A DNA stretch of 64,000 bases from Bombiscardovia coagulans (GTDB taxonomy: Bacteria > Actinomycetota > Actinomycetes > Actinomycetales > Bifidobacteriaceae), in assembly GCF_002259585.1 (NCBI RefSeq), contig NZ_MWWS01000005.1, positions 124,001 to 188,000 of the forward strand. The letters run 5' to 3'. Below the pieces are notes generated by a model that did no database searches, was not told the origin of the DNA, and worked only from the letters and a program-made list of their open reading frames with translations. Both the position numbers and the translations under genes were made by a program. The stretch's first letter is position 1. Each line of letters begins with the position of its first letter. Shown one piece after another: positions 56,211 to 64,000 of the stretch.

Positions 56211-58724
56211 ATGGCATTAGCACTTTATCGGCGATATCGTCCAGACACCTTTGAAGGTGTTATTGGGCAACCGCAGGTTACGGTTCCACTTTCTCGAGCT
56301 TTGGATCAAGGTAAGCTAACTCATGCATACCTATTTTCTGGTCCTCGGGGCTGCGGTAAGACTTCCAGCGCTCGCATTTTCGCTCGTTGCATTAACTGCG
56401 CTGAGGGACCTACTAGTCAACCTTGCGGGAAATGTGACAGTTGTCGAGATTTGGCTACGGGTGGGCCTGGTTCTATTGATGTGGTCGAGATAGACGCTGC
56501 CAGCCATAATGGCGTTGATGATGCACGTGAGTTACGTGAACGGGCAGGGTTTGCTCCAGTGCGTGACCGGTACAAGATCTTTATCTTGGACGAAGCACAT
56601 ATGGTTACTCAGCAGGGTTTTAATGCCCTGTTAAAGATAGTGGAGGAACCTCCCGAGCACGTCATGTTCATGTTTGCTACAACTGAACCTGACAAGGTTA
56701 TTTCAACTATTCGATCCCGTACCCACCACTATCCCTTCAGGCTTGTGCCTGCCGAGGTGATGGGGCCATACCTGGAAGGTGTTTGCAAGCAGGAGAAGAT
56801 CAAAACAGAGCCTGGTGTCCTAAAGTTGGCTATGCGAGCGGGAGGTGGGTCTGTTCGTGACACTCTTTCTGTGCTTGATCAGTTGATGGTGGGTGCTGAT
56901 CAGGGCACCATCACTTATGAGGCAGCTGTTGCTCTCCTTGGTTACACGCCTGAGGCCCTGATTGATGAGGCGATAGACGCTGTCGCTGAGCAGGATGGAT
57001 CCGAACTTTACGCAGTTGTACAGAAAGTAGTTGTAGGTGGATTTGAGCCTAAACGCTTTGTTGAAGATATCCTCCAGCGGGTACGAGACCTGTTGGTGCT
57101 GCTTCTAGCGGGACAATCTGCAGAAAGCTCACTGAGTGAAGATAGTGAAGCTCAAGATATCACTCACTTACAATCTCAAGCTCAGGCATTGGGGTTGGCA
57201 AGATTGACTCAAATGGCAGATATTGTTGACGAAACGCTGTCTTCTATGTCTGGGGCTATTTCACCTCGAATGCGATTAGAGTTACTGGCAGCTCGTCTGC
57301 TGGTTCCTGCTGAAGAGTCTAGTCATGCTCAACCTGCCGGTAGTAAAGGTGTTTCCTCCACCGCTGGCCCTGCGTCTTCCCCAGTCCAGGGCAGTTCCCA
57401 GAGCGGCTTTATTGGCTCTCGTAGGTCAGCAGAAGCTCCAGTGGTGACAGCGGAACCTGCATCTGCTCCCTCTCAATCAGTTCCTTCTCAGTCTGCTTCT
57501 GTCAACAACGCAAAAGAGCAGACGGTGTCAGCTCACGAGAATATGACACTTGACCAGCGATGGGATGCAGTGGTTGCTGCACTGCCAGAAGGTGTTCAAG
57601 AATACGTGGTAAGGCAGAAGGTGCCTACAGTTGCTATGGGTAAGAACGCCAAAGGCAGGCCAGTTTTGTCTATGACGTTTGATCAACCTCTCAGTCAGCA
57701 TGCCTTCGCTCTTGCTGTTGCGGCTCAAGGGGTAGATGGTGAGACCAAGGTCCCGAAAATCGTTATGGCACGAGCCCGTCAGGAGTTTGGGCCTGACACC
57801 ATGATCGCTCCCTCAGGTGTTGCGGCTAATGGGGAACAAGTCGAATCTGTTGGCAAAATGAGCCCTGAACGTCGTTCTGAGGTCAAAAAGCAAATAGCAT
57901 TAGCTCGTACCAATATGTCAGCTATGAACTTGGGCTTTGCAGTAACTCCACATACAGTCAGTGGAACCGATAATAAAACCACCGACAAAGGTCAAGGTCG
58001 CGCCCGTAGTCAACAGCACTCGTCAGTTGATGGTGCAGCCGGTGGTTCGCCTGAGGATGATGCTGGTTCTGACTCTGACGAACACCACCCCAGCAACCCC
58101 AATCCAGAGGTGACAGGTGGGCCAGTTGCAGGTACATCACCACTACCGGCAGCTGGTTTTGCTTCCACAGACTCATACGTCAAGCCTGATGACTTAGATG
58201 ACGATGACCCTTGGGCACACCCACAACCAGAAACCATTAATTTAGGCCCTGAGCAGCAGGCCACACACTCTCAGGAATTACAAGTGCCGACCGATGCTGA
58301 AGATCAGGGCAAGGTAAACAAAATGGGTCTTCCTGACTTGAGCGATCAGGACGATCCTTGGGCCCAGCCAGACGGACAACCACCTGTAGTTGATCAAGTA
58401 GTTTCAGCAGAAGTGGCGGATGAGTCAGCGGACGTTCATTCACCTGATGTAGTTGACGAAGCAGAGAATGGTGAGATTGCTGATGAAGCTGCTGTCCAAC
58501 AAGGAGAAAGCAATTCGCGCATTGCTGTTTCAGAAACAGTCCCACAGCGTCAACCTGAGGTGCCAGCAGAAGAAGATTCCTATTCGCTGGACGATGCTCG
58601 TCAGGGTGAGAACTCACTGATGGGACCACAAGAGCTTTCCCAGCTTTTTGATGTAAAACAGGTTGAGGATTTAGCTGCGGATGATCCAAGGAATCCGCTT
58701 AATGCCAATAAACATAAGAAATAG
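56211..58724 (+). CDS. dnaX: DNA polymerase III subunit gamma/tau
   Basis: The 837-residue protein has the clamp-loader AAA+ domain: RYRPDTFEGVIGQ, Walker A FSGPRGCGKTSSARIFA, a zinc module CINCAEGPTSQPCGKCDSC and Walker B IFILDEAHMVT. Domain III follows to about residue 370. The last 450 residues are a Ser/Pro/Asp/Glu-rich, low-complexity tail that repeats DDPWA twice (DDDDPWAHP, DQDDPWAQP). It loads the sliding clamp and couples it to polymerase. recR follows. Confidence 0.95.
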   Translation: MALALYRRYRPDTFEGVIGQPQVTVPLSRALDQGKLTHAYLFSGPRGCGKTSSARIFARCINCAEGPTSQPCGKCDSCRDLATGGPGSIDVVEIDAASHNGVDDARELRERAGFAPVRDRYKIFILDEAHMVTQQGFNALLKIVEEPPEHVMFMFATTEPDKVISTIRSRTHHYPFRLVPAEVMGPYLEGVCKQEKIKTEPGVLKLAMRAGGGSVRDTLSVLDQLMVGADQGTITYEAAVALLGYTPEALIDEAIDAVAEQDGSELYAVVQKVVVGGFEPKRFVEDILQRVRDLLVLLLAGQSAESSLSEDSEAQDITHLQSQAQALGLARLTQMADIVDETLSSMSGAISPRMRLELLAARLLVPAEESSHAQPAGSKGVSSTAGPASSPVQGSSQSGFIGSRRSAEAPVVTAEPASAPSQSVPSQSASVNNAKEQTVSAHENMTLDQRWDAVVAALPEGVQEYVVRQKVPTVAMGKNAKGRPVLSMTFDQPLSQHAFALAVAAQGVDGETKVPKIVMARARQEFGPDTMIAPSGVAANGEQVESVGKMSPERRSEVKKQIALARTNMSAMNLGFAVTPHTVSGTDNKTTDKGQGRARSQQHSSVDGAAGGSPEDDAGSDSDEHHPSNPNPEVTGGPVAGTSPLPAAGFASTDSYVKPDDLDDDDPWAHPQPETINLGPEQQATHSQELQVPTDAEDQGKVNKMGLPDLSDQDDPWAQPDGQPPVVDQVVSAEVADESADVHSPDVVDEAENGEIADEAAVQQGESNSRIAVSETVPQRQPEVPAEEDSYSLDDARQGENSLMGPQELSQLFDVKQVEDLAADDPRNPLNANKHKK

Positions 58725-58740
58725 CAAGGATCGGTAACTT

Positions 58741-59343
58741 ATGGCTCTGGCCTATGATGGAGCAATTCAACAGCTGATTGACTCATTTGCTCGACTTCCC
58801 GGAATTGGTCCTAAGGGTGCCCAGCGTATCGCTTTTTATCTGCTGGGAGCTGATGCTCAAGAGGTACAGGATTTAGCAGACGCTATCACTACCGCAAAAG
58901 CAAAAGTTCGCTTCTGTGAAATTTGTGGCAATGTATGTGAGACTAGTCCATGCCCCATTTGTGAGGACCCCCGCCGTGATCGGGCAGTCATCTGTGTGGT
59001 TGAAGAACCGAAAGATGTGATGAGTATTGAAAGAACTCGAGAGTATAGGGGTCTGTATCACGTGCTTGGTGGTGCAATCAATCCTATGGCTAATATCGGT
59101 CCGTCTGACTTGCGTATTCCGAACCTCTTGAAACGCTTGAAATCTGGCGAGGTGACAGAAGTCATCATGGCCTTGGACCCCAACATTGAAGGTGAAGCCA
59201 CCACCACGTATCTGAGCCGTCTTTTGGGACCCCTAGAAATTAAACTGACCCGTCTGGCTTCTGGCCTACCAGTTGGTTCTGACCTCGAATATGCAGATGA
59301 AATCACCTTGGGTAGAGCGCTTACTGGCCGTAGTGAAGTGTGA
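58741..59343 (+). CDS. recR: Recombination mediator protein RecR
   Basis: The 200-residue protein has the RecR order. The helix-hairpin-helix is [21 protein letters not shown], the zinc module [16 protein letters not shown], and the Toprim domain [17 protein letters not shown] plus [19 protein letters not shown]. It works with RecFO to load RecA at gaps. It lies directly after dnaX, the usual bacterial order. Confidence 0.95.
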   Translation: MALAYDGAIQQLIDSFARLPGIGPKGAQRIAFYLLGADAQEVQDLADAITTAKAKVRFCEICGNVCETSPCPICEDPRRDRAVICVVEEPKDVMSIERTREYRGLYHVLGGAINPMANIGPSDLRIPNLLKRLKSGEVTEVIMALDPNIEGEATTTYLSRLLGPLEIKLTRLASGLPVGSDLEYADEITLGRALTGRSEV

Positions 59344-59364
59344 TGGTTCCGCGAGATACCGGGC

Positions 59365-60378
59365 TTAAGCTGGCACTTGTGCTGTCTTAGGTATGTATCG
59401 AGTTTCGTTCAGGCTGATGATTTCCTCGGCGGTGGAACGGTCAGTTGCGAGTGCAGATAGTAGTTTGCCCTTGAGGCAGGCAAGAATTGCTGCTGCTTTA
59501 GCATGCCCCCAGGCTACGCCAATCACCAAAGGAATACGGCGCAATCGTTCAAACTCTATGGAAACGGTGCGCTCGCATAAGCTCGTGTGAAGATGGTGGC
59601 CTTCAATGTCAATGTGGTGTCCGCAAATGTGACCTACGGCACCTCGTTTTTTAATCTCACTGATAAACCTTGCATCTTCATAGCTGGTAAAAATGTGCCC
59701 GCTTCGTCCGCCAAAGACTGAGCCTACGCCGACGATTGCTACATCTGCTCGTCCGCCAAGTGTCAGGGTGGTAGCAATCTGCTCTTCTTTAAGCATGGCT
59801 CGTGCCATTGAAGCAGATGAAAGAATCATGGGTACAGGAAGTGTGGTGTAGGTGCCGCCTAAGCGCTGGGCGAGCATCATGCAAATTTCTGGTGAATCGG
59901 TCATGGGGTTAGAAGGTGAGAGCGAGCCGATCATTTGTGTTACATTTGTCCTTTTCCAATCCTGGATTGGTACCTCGCGCACTGTAGCAGCAACTGCTCG
60001 GCCGTTAGAAACTGTGATCAATGCGTCAGGAGAAGTGTGCTCGATCAGAAGTGTGGCAGCTGAGCGTGGGACTACATCTATTGCAGATCTTCCTTCTGGT
60101 GGTTCACTCACGCGAGCGTATGTGAGTCCGAAGATAGTGATGAGTTGTGACTCCAGATGCTGTAGGCGTTCGAGTGGATCGTTGATGGAGATACGAACAA
60201 TACCTCGTTCTTGTGCTTCTTGCAGCATTCGGGACACAGTTGCTCGGGAGTATCCGATCTCTTGAGCAATTTGCAGTTGCGTCTTGTTCTGCCGATAGTA
60301 CAGTTGCGCAACGGTCAATAGCTCGCGGATACGTTGGCGAGAGTCAGTAGAAGTTAGCGTTACATCATTGTTGAGCAT
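59365..60378 (-). CDS. SorC/DeoR-family transcriptional regulator
   Basis: The 337-residue protein has an N-terminal helix-turn-helix (YYRQNKTQLQIAQEIGYSRATVSRML) and a SorC sugar-binding domain with ISVSNG-like ITVSNGRAVAATVRE, DVAIVGVGSVFGG and IPLVIGVAWGHAKAAAIL. Such regulators bind sugar phosphates. It diverges from the lactonase-UlaD-UlaE-kinase operon. Identical TGAGCATATGTTCA sites overlap its own start codon and lie before the operon, so it most likely controls both. Confidence 0.9.
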   Translation of the reverse strand: MLNNDVTLTSTDSRQRIRELLTVAQLYYRQNKTQLQIAQEIGYSRATVSRMLQEAQERGIVRISINDPLERLQHLESQLITIFGLTYARVSEPPEGRSAIDVVPRSAATLLIEHTSPDALITVSNGRAVAATVREVPIQDWKRTNVTQMIGSLSPSNPMTDSPEICMMLAQRLGGTYTTLPVPMILSSASMARAMLKEEQIATTLTLGGRADVAIVGVGSVFGGRSGHIFTSYEDARFISEIKKRGAVGHICGHHIDIEGHHLHTSLCERTVSIEFERLRRIPLVIGVAWGHAKAAAILACLKGKLLSALATDRSTAEEIISLNETRYIPKTAQVPA

Positions 60379-60385
60379 ATGTTCA
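60372..60385. promoter_or_regulatory. Operator site overlapping the SorC regulator start
   Basis: TGAGCATATGTTCA is a near-palindrome (TGARCATATGYTCA) and includes the start codon of the regulator on the minus strand. The identical 14 bases recur at 60493-60506. Confidence 0.65.
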
Positions 60386-60492
60386 TTTTAGCTCTGTCTG
60401 AGTGCAAGCAAGTGCACTACAAATCACAAGATTGAGGTCGAAAAATCAAGGAAAGCAGTTGATGCTTGCCTGATCAGATTCGATAACCGAAG

Positions 60493-60506
60493 TGAGCATA
60501 TGTTCA
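60493..60506. promoter_or_regulatory. Operator site before the lactonase operon
   Basis: This is an exact repeat of the 14-base near-palindrome at 60372, centred 121 bases away and about 110 bases before the lactonase start. Spacing near a whole number of helical turns could allow looping by a SorC tetramer. Confidence 0.65.
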
Positions 60507-60615
60507 AAACGTACTTCCTTTGCTTAGATGAATGACCTAGATTCGTAGGTGTTCGGTTCAGTGCAATTCTGATGGAATTGCCTGAGGCATGCATATTTGC
60601 AACAAAGGAGTTCAT

Positions 60616-61605
60616 ATGGCATACGTACGCACTATCCTTGGCGATGTTGATCCTGCAACCCTGGGAGTTGTGGACAGTCACGACCACCTGATTCGTGTGG
60701 GCGCAGGCGAAGTGTATATTGACGCAGACCACCAGCTGGATTCTGTGGAAAAAGCACAGATAGAAGCTGGTTACTTCGTAGATGCCTCTCTTCAATGGAG
60801 CAGTAATGGCGGCACCGTAGTTGATATGTGCCCTATTAATTGTGGACGTAATCCTGAAATGCTGGCCGAGGTTGCACGCTCTGTGAATCACCTACAAGTC
60901 ATTGCAGCTACAGGTTTCCACCGTGAACATGTGTATCTTGAAACCCAATCCCACTGGGTCAACCGTTATACGGCTGAACAAATTGCCGATCTGGTGATTG
61001 CTGATATACGAGAAGGCATTGACCAGAACGATTACTCTGGACCTATTGTCGAGCGTTCTCCCTATAAGGCAGGGGTTATTAAGATTGGCACTGCCTACGG
61101 CAAGATTACGCCGTTCGAACACAAGTGCATGGAAGCAGCTGCTATGGCAGCAATCGAGACTGGTGCTCCAATCAATACCCATACGACGTATGGCACCTGC
61201 GGTCTAGAACAGGCTCAAACACTGATTGATATGGGTGTGCCCGCTGAGCAGATAGCCATTGGACACATCCAGCGTAACGCGGATGTCTACTACTTAGAGC
61301 AAATCCTCGACTTGGGTGTTTACTTAGAAATCGACGGTACCTACCGCATCAAGTATCAGCCTGACTCTAATCGCATACTGGAGCTGGCAGCCTTCAAAAA
61401 AGACGGCTTCGAGGACCGTATCCTCTTGGGTACTGATTCAGGTAAGCGTTCTTACCAGAAGGTGTACGGTTCAGTTACTGGGGTAGATTACAACCCCGCA
61501 GTTGATGGGCCCCGCATGATTGCTGAAGGCTTTGACCCCACATACGTAGACAAGCTGCTCATGACCAATGCCCAGCGCTTCTTCGCTATGCGCAAGGAGG
61601 GTTGA
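60616..61605 (+). CDS. Phosphotriesterase-family (PTE-like) lactonase
   Basis: The 329-residue protein starts at ATG 60616 after AAAGGAG. It is an amidohydrolase of the PTE group with all metal ligands: His22 and His24 in VDSHDHL, the carboxylated Lys in AGVIKIG, His in NTHTTYGT, His in AIGHIQRN and Asp in LLGTDSGKR. Several PTE-like proteins are sugar-lactone or lactone-phosphate hydrolases. Its place before UlaD- and UlaE-like genes suggests it opens a sugar-acid lactone, the job UlaG does in ascorbate use. Substrate not known. Confidence 0.87.
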   Translation: MAYVRTILGDVDPATLGVVDSHDHLIRVGAGEVYIDADHQLDSVEKAQIEAGYFVDASLQWSSNGGTVVDMCPINCGRNPEMLAEVARSVNHLQVIAATGFHREHVYLETQSHWVNRYTAEQIADLVIADIREGIDQNDYSGPIVERSPYKAGVIKIGTAYGKITPFEHKCMEAAAMAAIETGAPINTHTTYGTCGLEQAQTLIDMGVPAEQIAIGHIQRNADVYYLEQILDLGVYLEIDGTYRIKYQPDSNRILELAAFKKDGFEDRILLGTDSGKRSYQKVYGSVTGVDYNPAVDGPRMIAEGFDPTYVDKLLMTNAQRFFAMRKEG

Positions 61606-61610
61606 GATCG

Positions 61611-62276
61611 ATGCAAGGATTGGAACGTCCCAAGCTGCAAATAGCTCTCGATACTTTCGATATGCCGTCAGCGCTGAAACCCCTCAACGCAGCTATAAGC
61701 AAGATCGATGTTATTGAATGTGGCACAGTGCTCATTATTGCTGAAGGTCTGAGAGCAGTCAGAGAAATACGTGCACTCTACCCGAACAAAACCATTCTGG
61801 CTGATGTTCGTATTGCTGAAGCTGGCGCAGTGATATCTCGTGCTTGTTTCGAAGCCGGTGCTAACTGGGTTTCAGTAGTGGCAGGTGCAAGTATGACCAC
61901 AGTTGAACAAGTGGTTACAGTCGCTCAAGAGTTTGGTGGGGAAGTGCAGATTGAACTCGGTGAACAGTATGATGCAAACCAAGCTCGCGAATGGAGGAAG
62001 CTGGGTGCTACTCAAGTAATCGTTCATCGTTCTCGTGACGTGGAGGCTGCTGGCAAACTTACTTGGGGTGAACATGACAAAGCTCGCATTCGTGAACTAC
62101 ATGACATGGGCTTTACCGTTACTATTACTGGTGGGGTCACGGCTAAGGATATTCCCTTCTTTACGGGAGAACCTGTAGGCGTCATCATTTCAGGTCGAGG
62201 TATTGTACAGGCTCATGATCCTCTGGTTGCAGCCGCTGAACTGAGTGATGTCATCGACAGGGTGTGGTCCAGATGA
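61611..62276 (+). CDS. UlaD-like 3-keto-gulonate-6-phosphate decarboxylase homologue with altered active site
   Basis: The 221-residue TIM-barrel protein (ATG 61611, AAGGAGGGTT upstream) aligns along its whole length with E. coli UlaD. Shared stretches include LQIALD, ISRACFEAGANWVSVVAGA, FGGEVQIEL, VIVHRSRD and DMGFTVTITGG. The family's catalytic DxKxxD is here DVRIAE (residues 65-70), so the essential Lys is Arg67 and the last Asp is Glu70. Asp14, the Glu of QIEL and the Arg of HRSRD are kept. The expected reaction is decarboxylation of a 3-keto sugar-acid 6-phosphate to a pentulose 5-phosphate; the changes may mean a different substrate or chemistry. Confidence 0.85.
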   Translation: MQGLERPKLQIALDTFDMPSALKPLNAAISKIDVIECGTVLIIAEGLRAVREIRALYPNKTILADVRIAEAGAVISRACFEAGANWVSVVAGASMTTVEQVVTVAQEFGGEVQIELGEQYDANQAREWRKLGATQVIVHRSRDVEAAGKLTWGEHDKARIRELHDMGFTVTITGGVTAKDIPFFTGEPVGVIISGRGIVQAHDPLVAAAELSDVIDRVWSR

Positions 62277-63139
62277 GTGCTTCGAGTGTTACCCTCGGGA
62301 TTTATGAAAAGGCCCTCAAAGCTGTGGCTGATCCAGACGATTGGGACTCTTTCCTGTCTCAAGTGACTCGGGACGGTTTCACTTTTATGGATTTGTCGAT
62401 CGATGAAAGCCCTGAACGTATGGCTCGTTTGGATTGGACTCCTGCTCAAGCCCATGCTTTCCGTGAGGCCGCAGACCGTCAAAATGTTCAAATTGGGGGT
62501 ATCTGCCTGTCTTGTCACCGGAAAATTGGACCTGGATCGGCTGATGCTAAGGTCCGTCAAGAAGCTGGTGATATCTTCCATAAGGCTATCGACCTGTGCT
62601 ATGAGGCTGGTATTCCACTGATACAAGTGGCGGGATACTACGCTTACTATGAAGATCCTGATCCTGGCCAAAGGGATCGCTACGTTGCGACTTTGGCTCA
62701 GGCCGCTGCTTATGCGTCTCAAGCTGGCGTCATGCTGGGTATTGAGAATGTGGATGGCAATGATGTTACCTCAATTGCTAAAGGTTTGGAGATTTGTGAC
62801 CAAGTTAGTTCAGCGTGGTTGAGTATGTATCCAGACATCGGCAACTTGTATGAGCAGCAGCTGGATGCAGTGAGCGAGCTTCAAGCAGGGCATGGTCGTA
62901 TGCTCGCCATCCATGTAAAAGATGTGCGCCCAGGTGAACCACGGAGAGTTCCTATGGGCGAAGGCTCAGCTGACTTTCCGAAGGCATTTGCGCAGTTGGC
63001 TAGGCAGTCTTGGTCGGGTCGCATCATGATAGAGATGTGGAATGATAACGATCCTGCCGCGGATCGCATCGTCGTTGATGCTCGCACTAAGGTTGCACAG
63101 TGGCTTACTGGTGCAGGAATTGAAGTAATTGAGCCATAA
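62273..63139 (+). CDS. UlaE-like L-ribulose/L-xylulose-5-phosphate 3-epimerase
   Basis: The 288-residue product overlaps the preceding gene (ATGA). It is an AP-endonuclease-2-type TIM barrel. Metal-site residues are Glu in MLGIENVDG, Asp in MYPDIGNL, His in AIHVKDVRPG and Glu in IMIEMWND. The SIDESPERMARLDW stretch matches UlaE/SgbU. It would interconvert L-xylulose 5-phosphate and L-ribulose 5-phosphate, the step after UlaD. Confidence 0.9.
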   Translation: MSASSVTLGIYEKALKAVADPDDWDSFLSQVTRDGFTFMDLSIDESPERMARLDWTPAQAHAFREAADRQNVQIGGICLSCHRKIGPGSADAKVRQEAGDIFHKAIDLCYEAGIPLIQVAGYYAYYEDPDPGQRDRYVATLAQAAAYASQAGVMLGIENVDGNDVTSIAKGLEICDQVSSAWLSMYPDIGNLYEQQLDAVSELQAGHGRMLAIHVKDVRPGEPRRVPMGEGSADFPKAFAQLARQSWSGRIMIEMWNDNDPAADRIVVDARTKVAQWLTGAGIEVIEP

Positions 63140-63330
63140 CCTTTTGCTGGCTGGGACAGCAAGGTAAACCAATAATTGCAGTAGTAAAGACATAGTGTAT
63201 TAGGTAGTTTGTAGGTGTTATTGCGTAGATCACGAGGATGGTTCTGCGCAAATCTCGCAGTTGAGACTATTGCCTACTTCCCTTCGTGAGGGGTTCTGCC
63301 TAGCGTTCATCGTTTGTATTGAGGAGAATT

Positions 63331-64000
63331 ATGACAACGCCTACTTATGATGTATCCACGATTGGTGAGGGGCAAATTCGCTTGACAGTCAACCGTGGAG
63401 AGCGTCTGATGAGTGCTCGATCGGTTCGTATGAACCCTGCTTGTTCTGAGGCAAATGTGGCGGGCCTCTTATCTGAGCTTAAACGAAAGACCCTGTGGAC
63501 TTCCTCCTTGCCTGAGGGGGATCTAGGGGAATATGTACTTTCTGAGTATCGATCGGTTGGTGTGGATTTATCTACCATGGTGCGCAAGCCAACCAGCCGT
63601 ATAGCTTTGTATTTTATGGAACCGGGGGAGCCGCCGATGCCGGCGAACGTGATTTATGATCGTGAGTACACCCCCTTCCGAACTACCGGTATTGATGAAT
63701 ATGACTGGGATACCATTCTCGATACCCGGCTTATTTTCCTTACCGGAATTACAGCAGCTCTTACGGATACCACAGCAGATGTCGTATCTTTTGCGGCAGA
63801 TGAAGCTGCAAAGAAAGGCATTGACATAGCCTTAGATGTCAATTTCCGCAGTAAATTGTGGTCGGGAGAGCATGCTCGGCAGGTATTGGAGCCAATTGCT
63901 AAAAAAGCTCGTATCCTATTTTGCTCCATTAAAGATGCTAAGCATGTGTTTGGTATCGAAGGCACGGGTGAAGAGGTTGTTGAGGAGCTATACAGGCGTT
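63331..64000 (+). CDS. PfkB-family sugar kinase (C-terminus outside window)
   Basis: The start is ATG 63331 after GAGGAG; 223 codons are visible. The N-terminal half has the ribokinase fold typical of 2-keto-3-deoxygluconate kinases: STIGEGQIRLTV, SEANVAGLLSELKRKTLWTSSLPEGDLGEYVLSEYRSVGVD, and IALDVNFRSKLW. The catalytic GAGD motif would lie beyond the window. It follows the UlaE-like gene in the same direction after 190 bases with no other gene. It could phosphorylate the sugar acid before decarboxylation. Confidence 0.82.
   Translation, partial: MTTPTYDVSTIGEGQIRLTVNRGERLMSARSVRMNPACSEANVAGLLSELKRKTLWTSSLPEGDLGEYVLSEYRSVGVDLSTMVRKPTSRIALYFMEPGEPPMPANVIYDREYTPFRTTGIDEYDWDTILDTRLIFLTGITAALTDTTADVVSFAADEAAKKGIDIALDVNFRSKLWSGEHARQVLEPIAKKARILFCSIKDAKHVFGIEGTGEEVVEELYRR

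Noticed and set aside
1-64000. CRISPR array, prophage genes or rRNA operon
   Set aside because: I saw no regularly spaced direct repeats, no phage structural genes and no rRNA sequence anywhere in the window.

Overview
The window looks like the chromosome of a member of the Bifidobacteriaceae with moderate to low G+C. The housekeeping set supports this: dnaB followed by murT-gatD, ftsY-amtB, a polyphosphate kinase next to a MutT1-type Nudix/phosphatase fusion, and a Tad pilus locus leading into dnaX-recR. LacI-controlled carbohydrate ABC importers without their own ATPase are also typical of bifidobacteria. A decayed catalase gene is unusual for this family and recalls its insect-gut members; this last point, and any species name, is inference.

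Layout. 1-1.5 kb: 3' part missing from a secreted RCC1-repeat surface protein (minus strand). 2.0-15.8 kb: two tandem paralogous sugar-uptake cassettes, each LacI regulator - lipoprotein binding protein - two permeases - glycoside hydrolase. The first ends in a GH31 alpha-xylosidase plus a small unknown membrane protein, the second in a GH172 (DUF2961) enzyme. 15.9-21.4 kb: a plastic accessory zone. It has a sortase-anchored surface protein whose start is split by a run of ten C (a probable phase switch), about 1 kb without genes, a broken second GH172 copy fused to a ruined catalase gene, and a divergent carboxymuconolactone-decarboxylase/MerR pair. 21.4-27.95 kb: an integrated element of about 6.5 kb bounded by a 44-bp direct repeat of the 3' half of tRNA-Lys(UUU). 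It carries an IS30 remnant, small membrane proteins and two ABC exporters, but no integrase.

28-59.3 kb is mostly core: aldo/keto reductase, an ImmA/IrrE-DUF4411 pair that looks like a toxin-antitoxin module, GNAT, ftsY, amtB (no glnK follows), a MATE exporter, dnaB, the MurT-GatD peptidoglycan amidation pair, UbiB-like kinase, glycerophosphodiester phosphodiesterase, an EamA transporter, upp, mutT1-ppk1, the tad pilus genes, dnaX and recR.

59.4-64 kb: a SorC-family regulator diverges from an operon of a phosphotriesterase-like lactonase, a UlaD-like decarboxylase with altered catalytic residues, a UlaE-like 3-epimerase and a PfkB kinase (cut by the window end). Two identical TGAGCATATGTTCA sites flank the divergent promoters. 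The enzymes form a plausible route from a sugar-acid lactone to a pentulose 5-phosphate, which would feed the phosphoketolase pathway of bifidobacteria. The strongest candidates for something new are this operon, the poly-C switch and the tRNA-Lys element.
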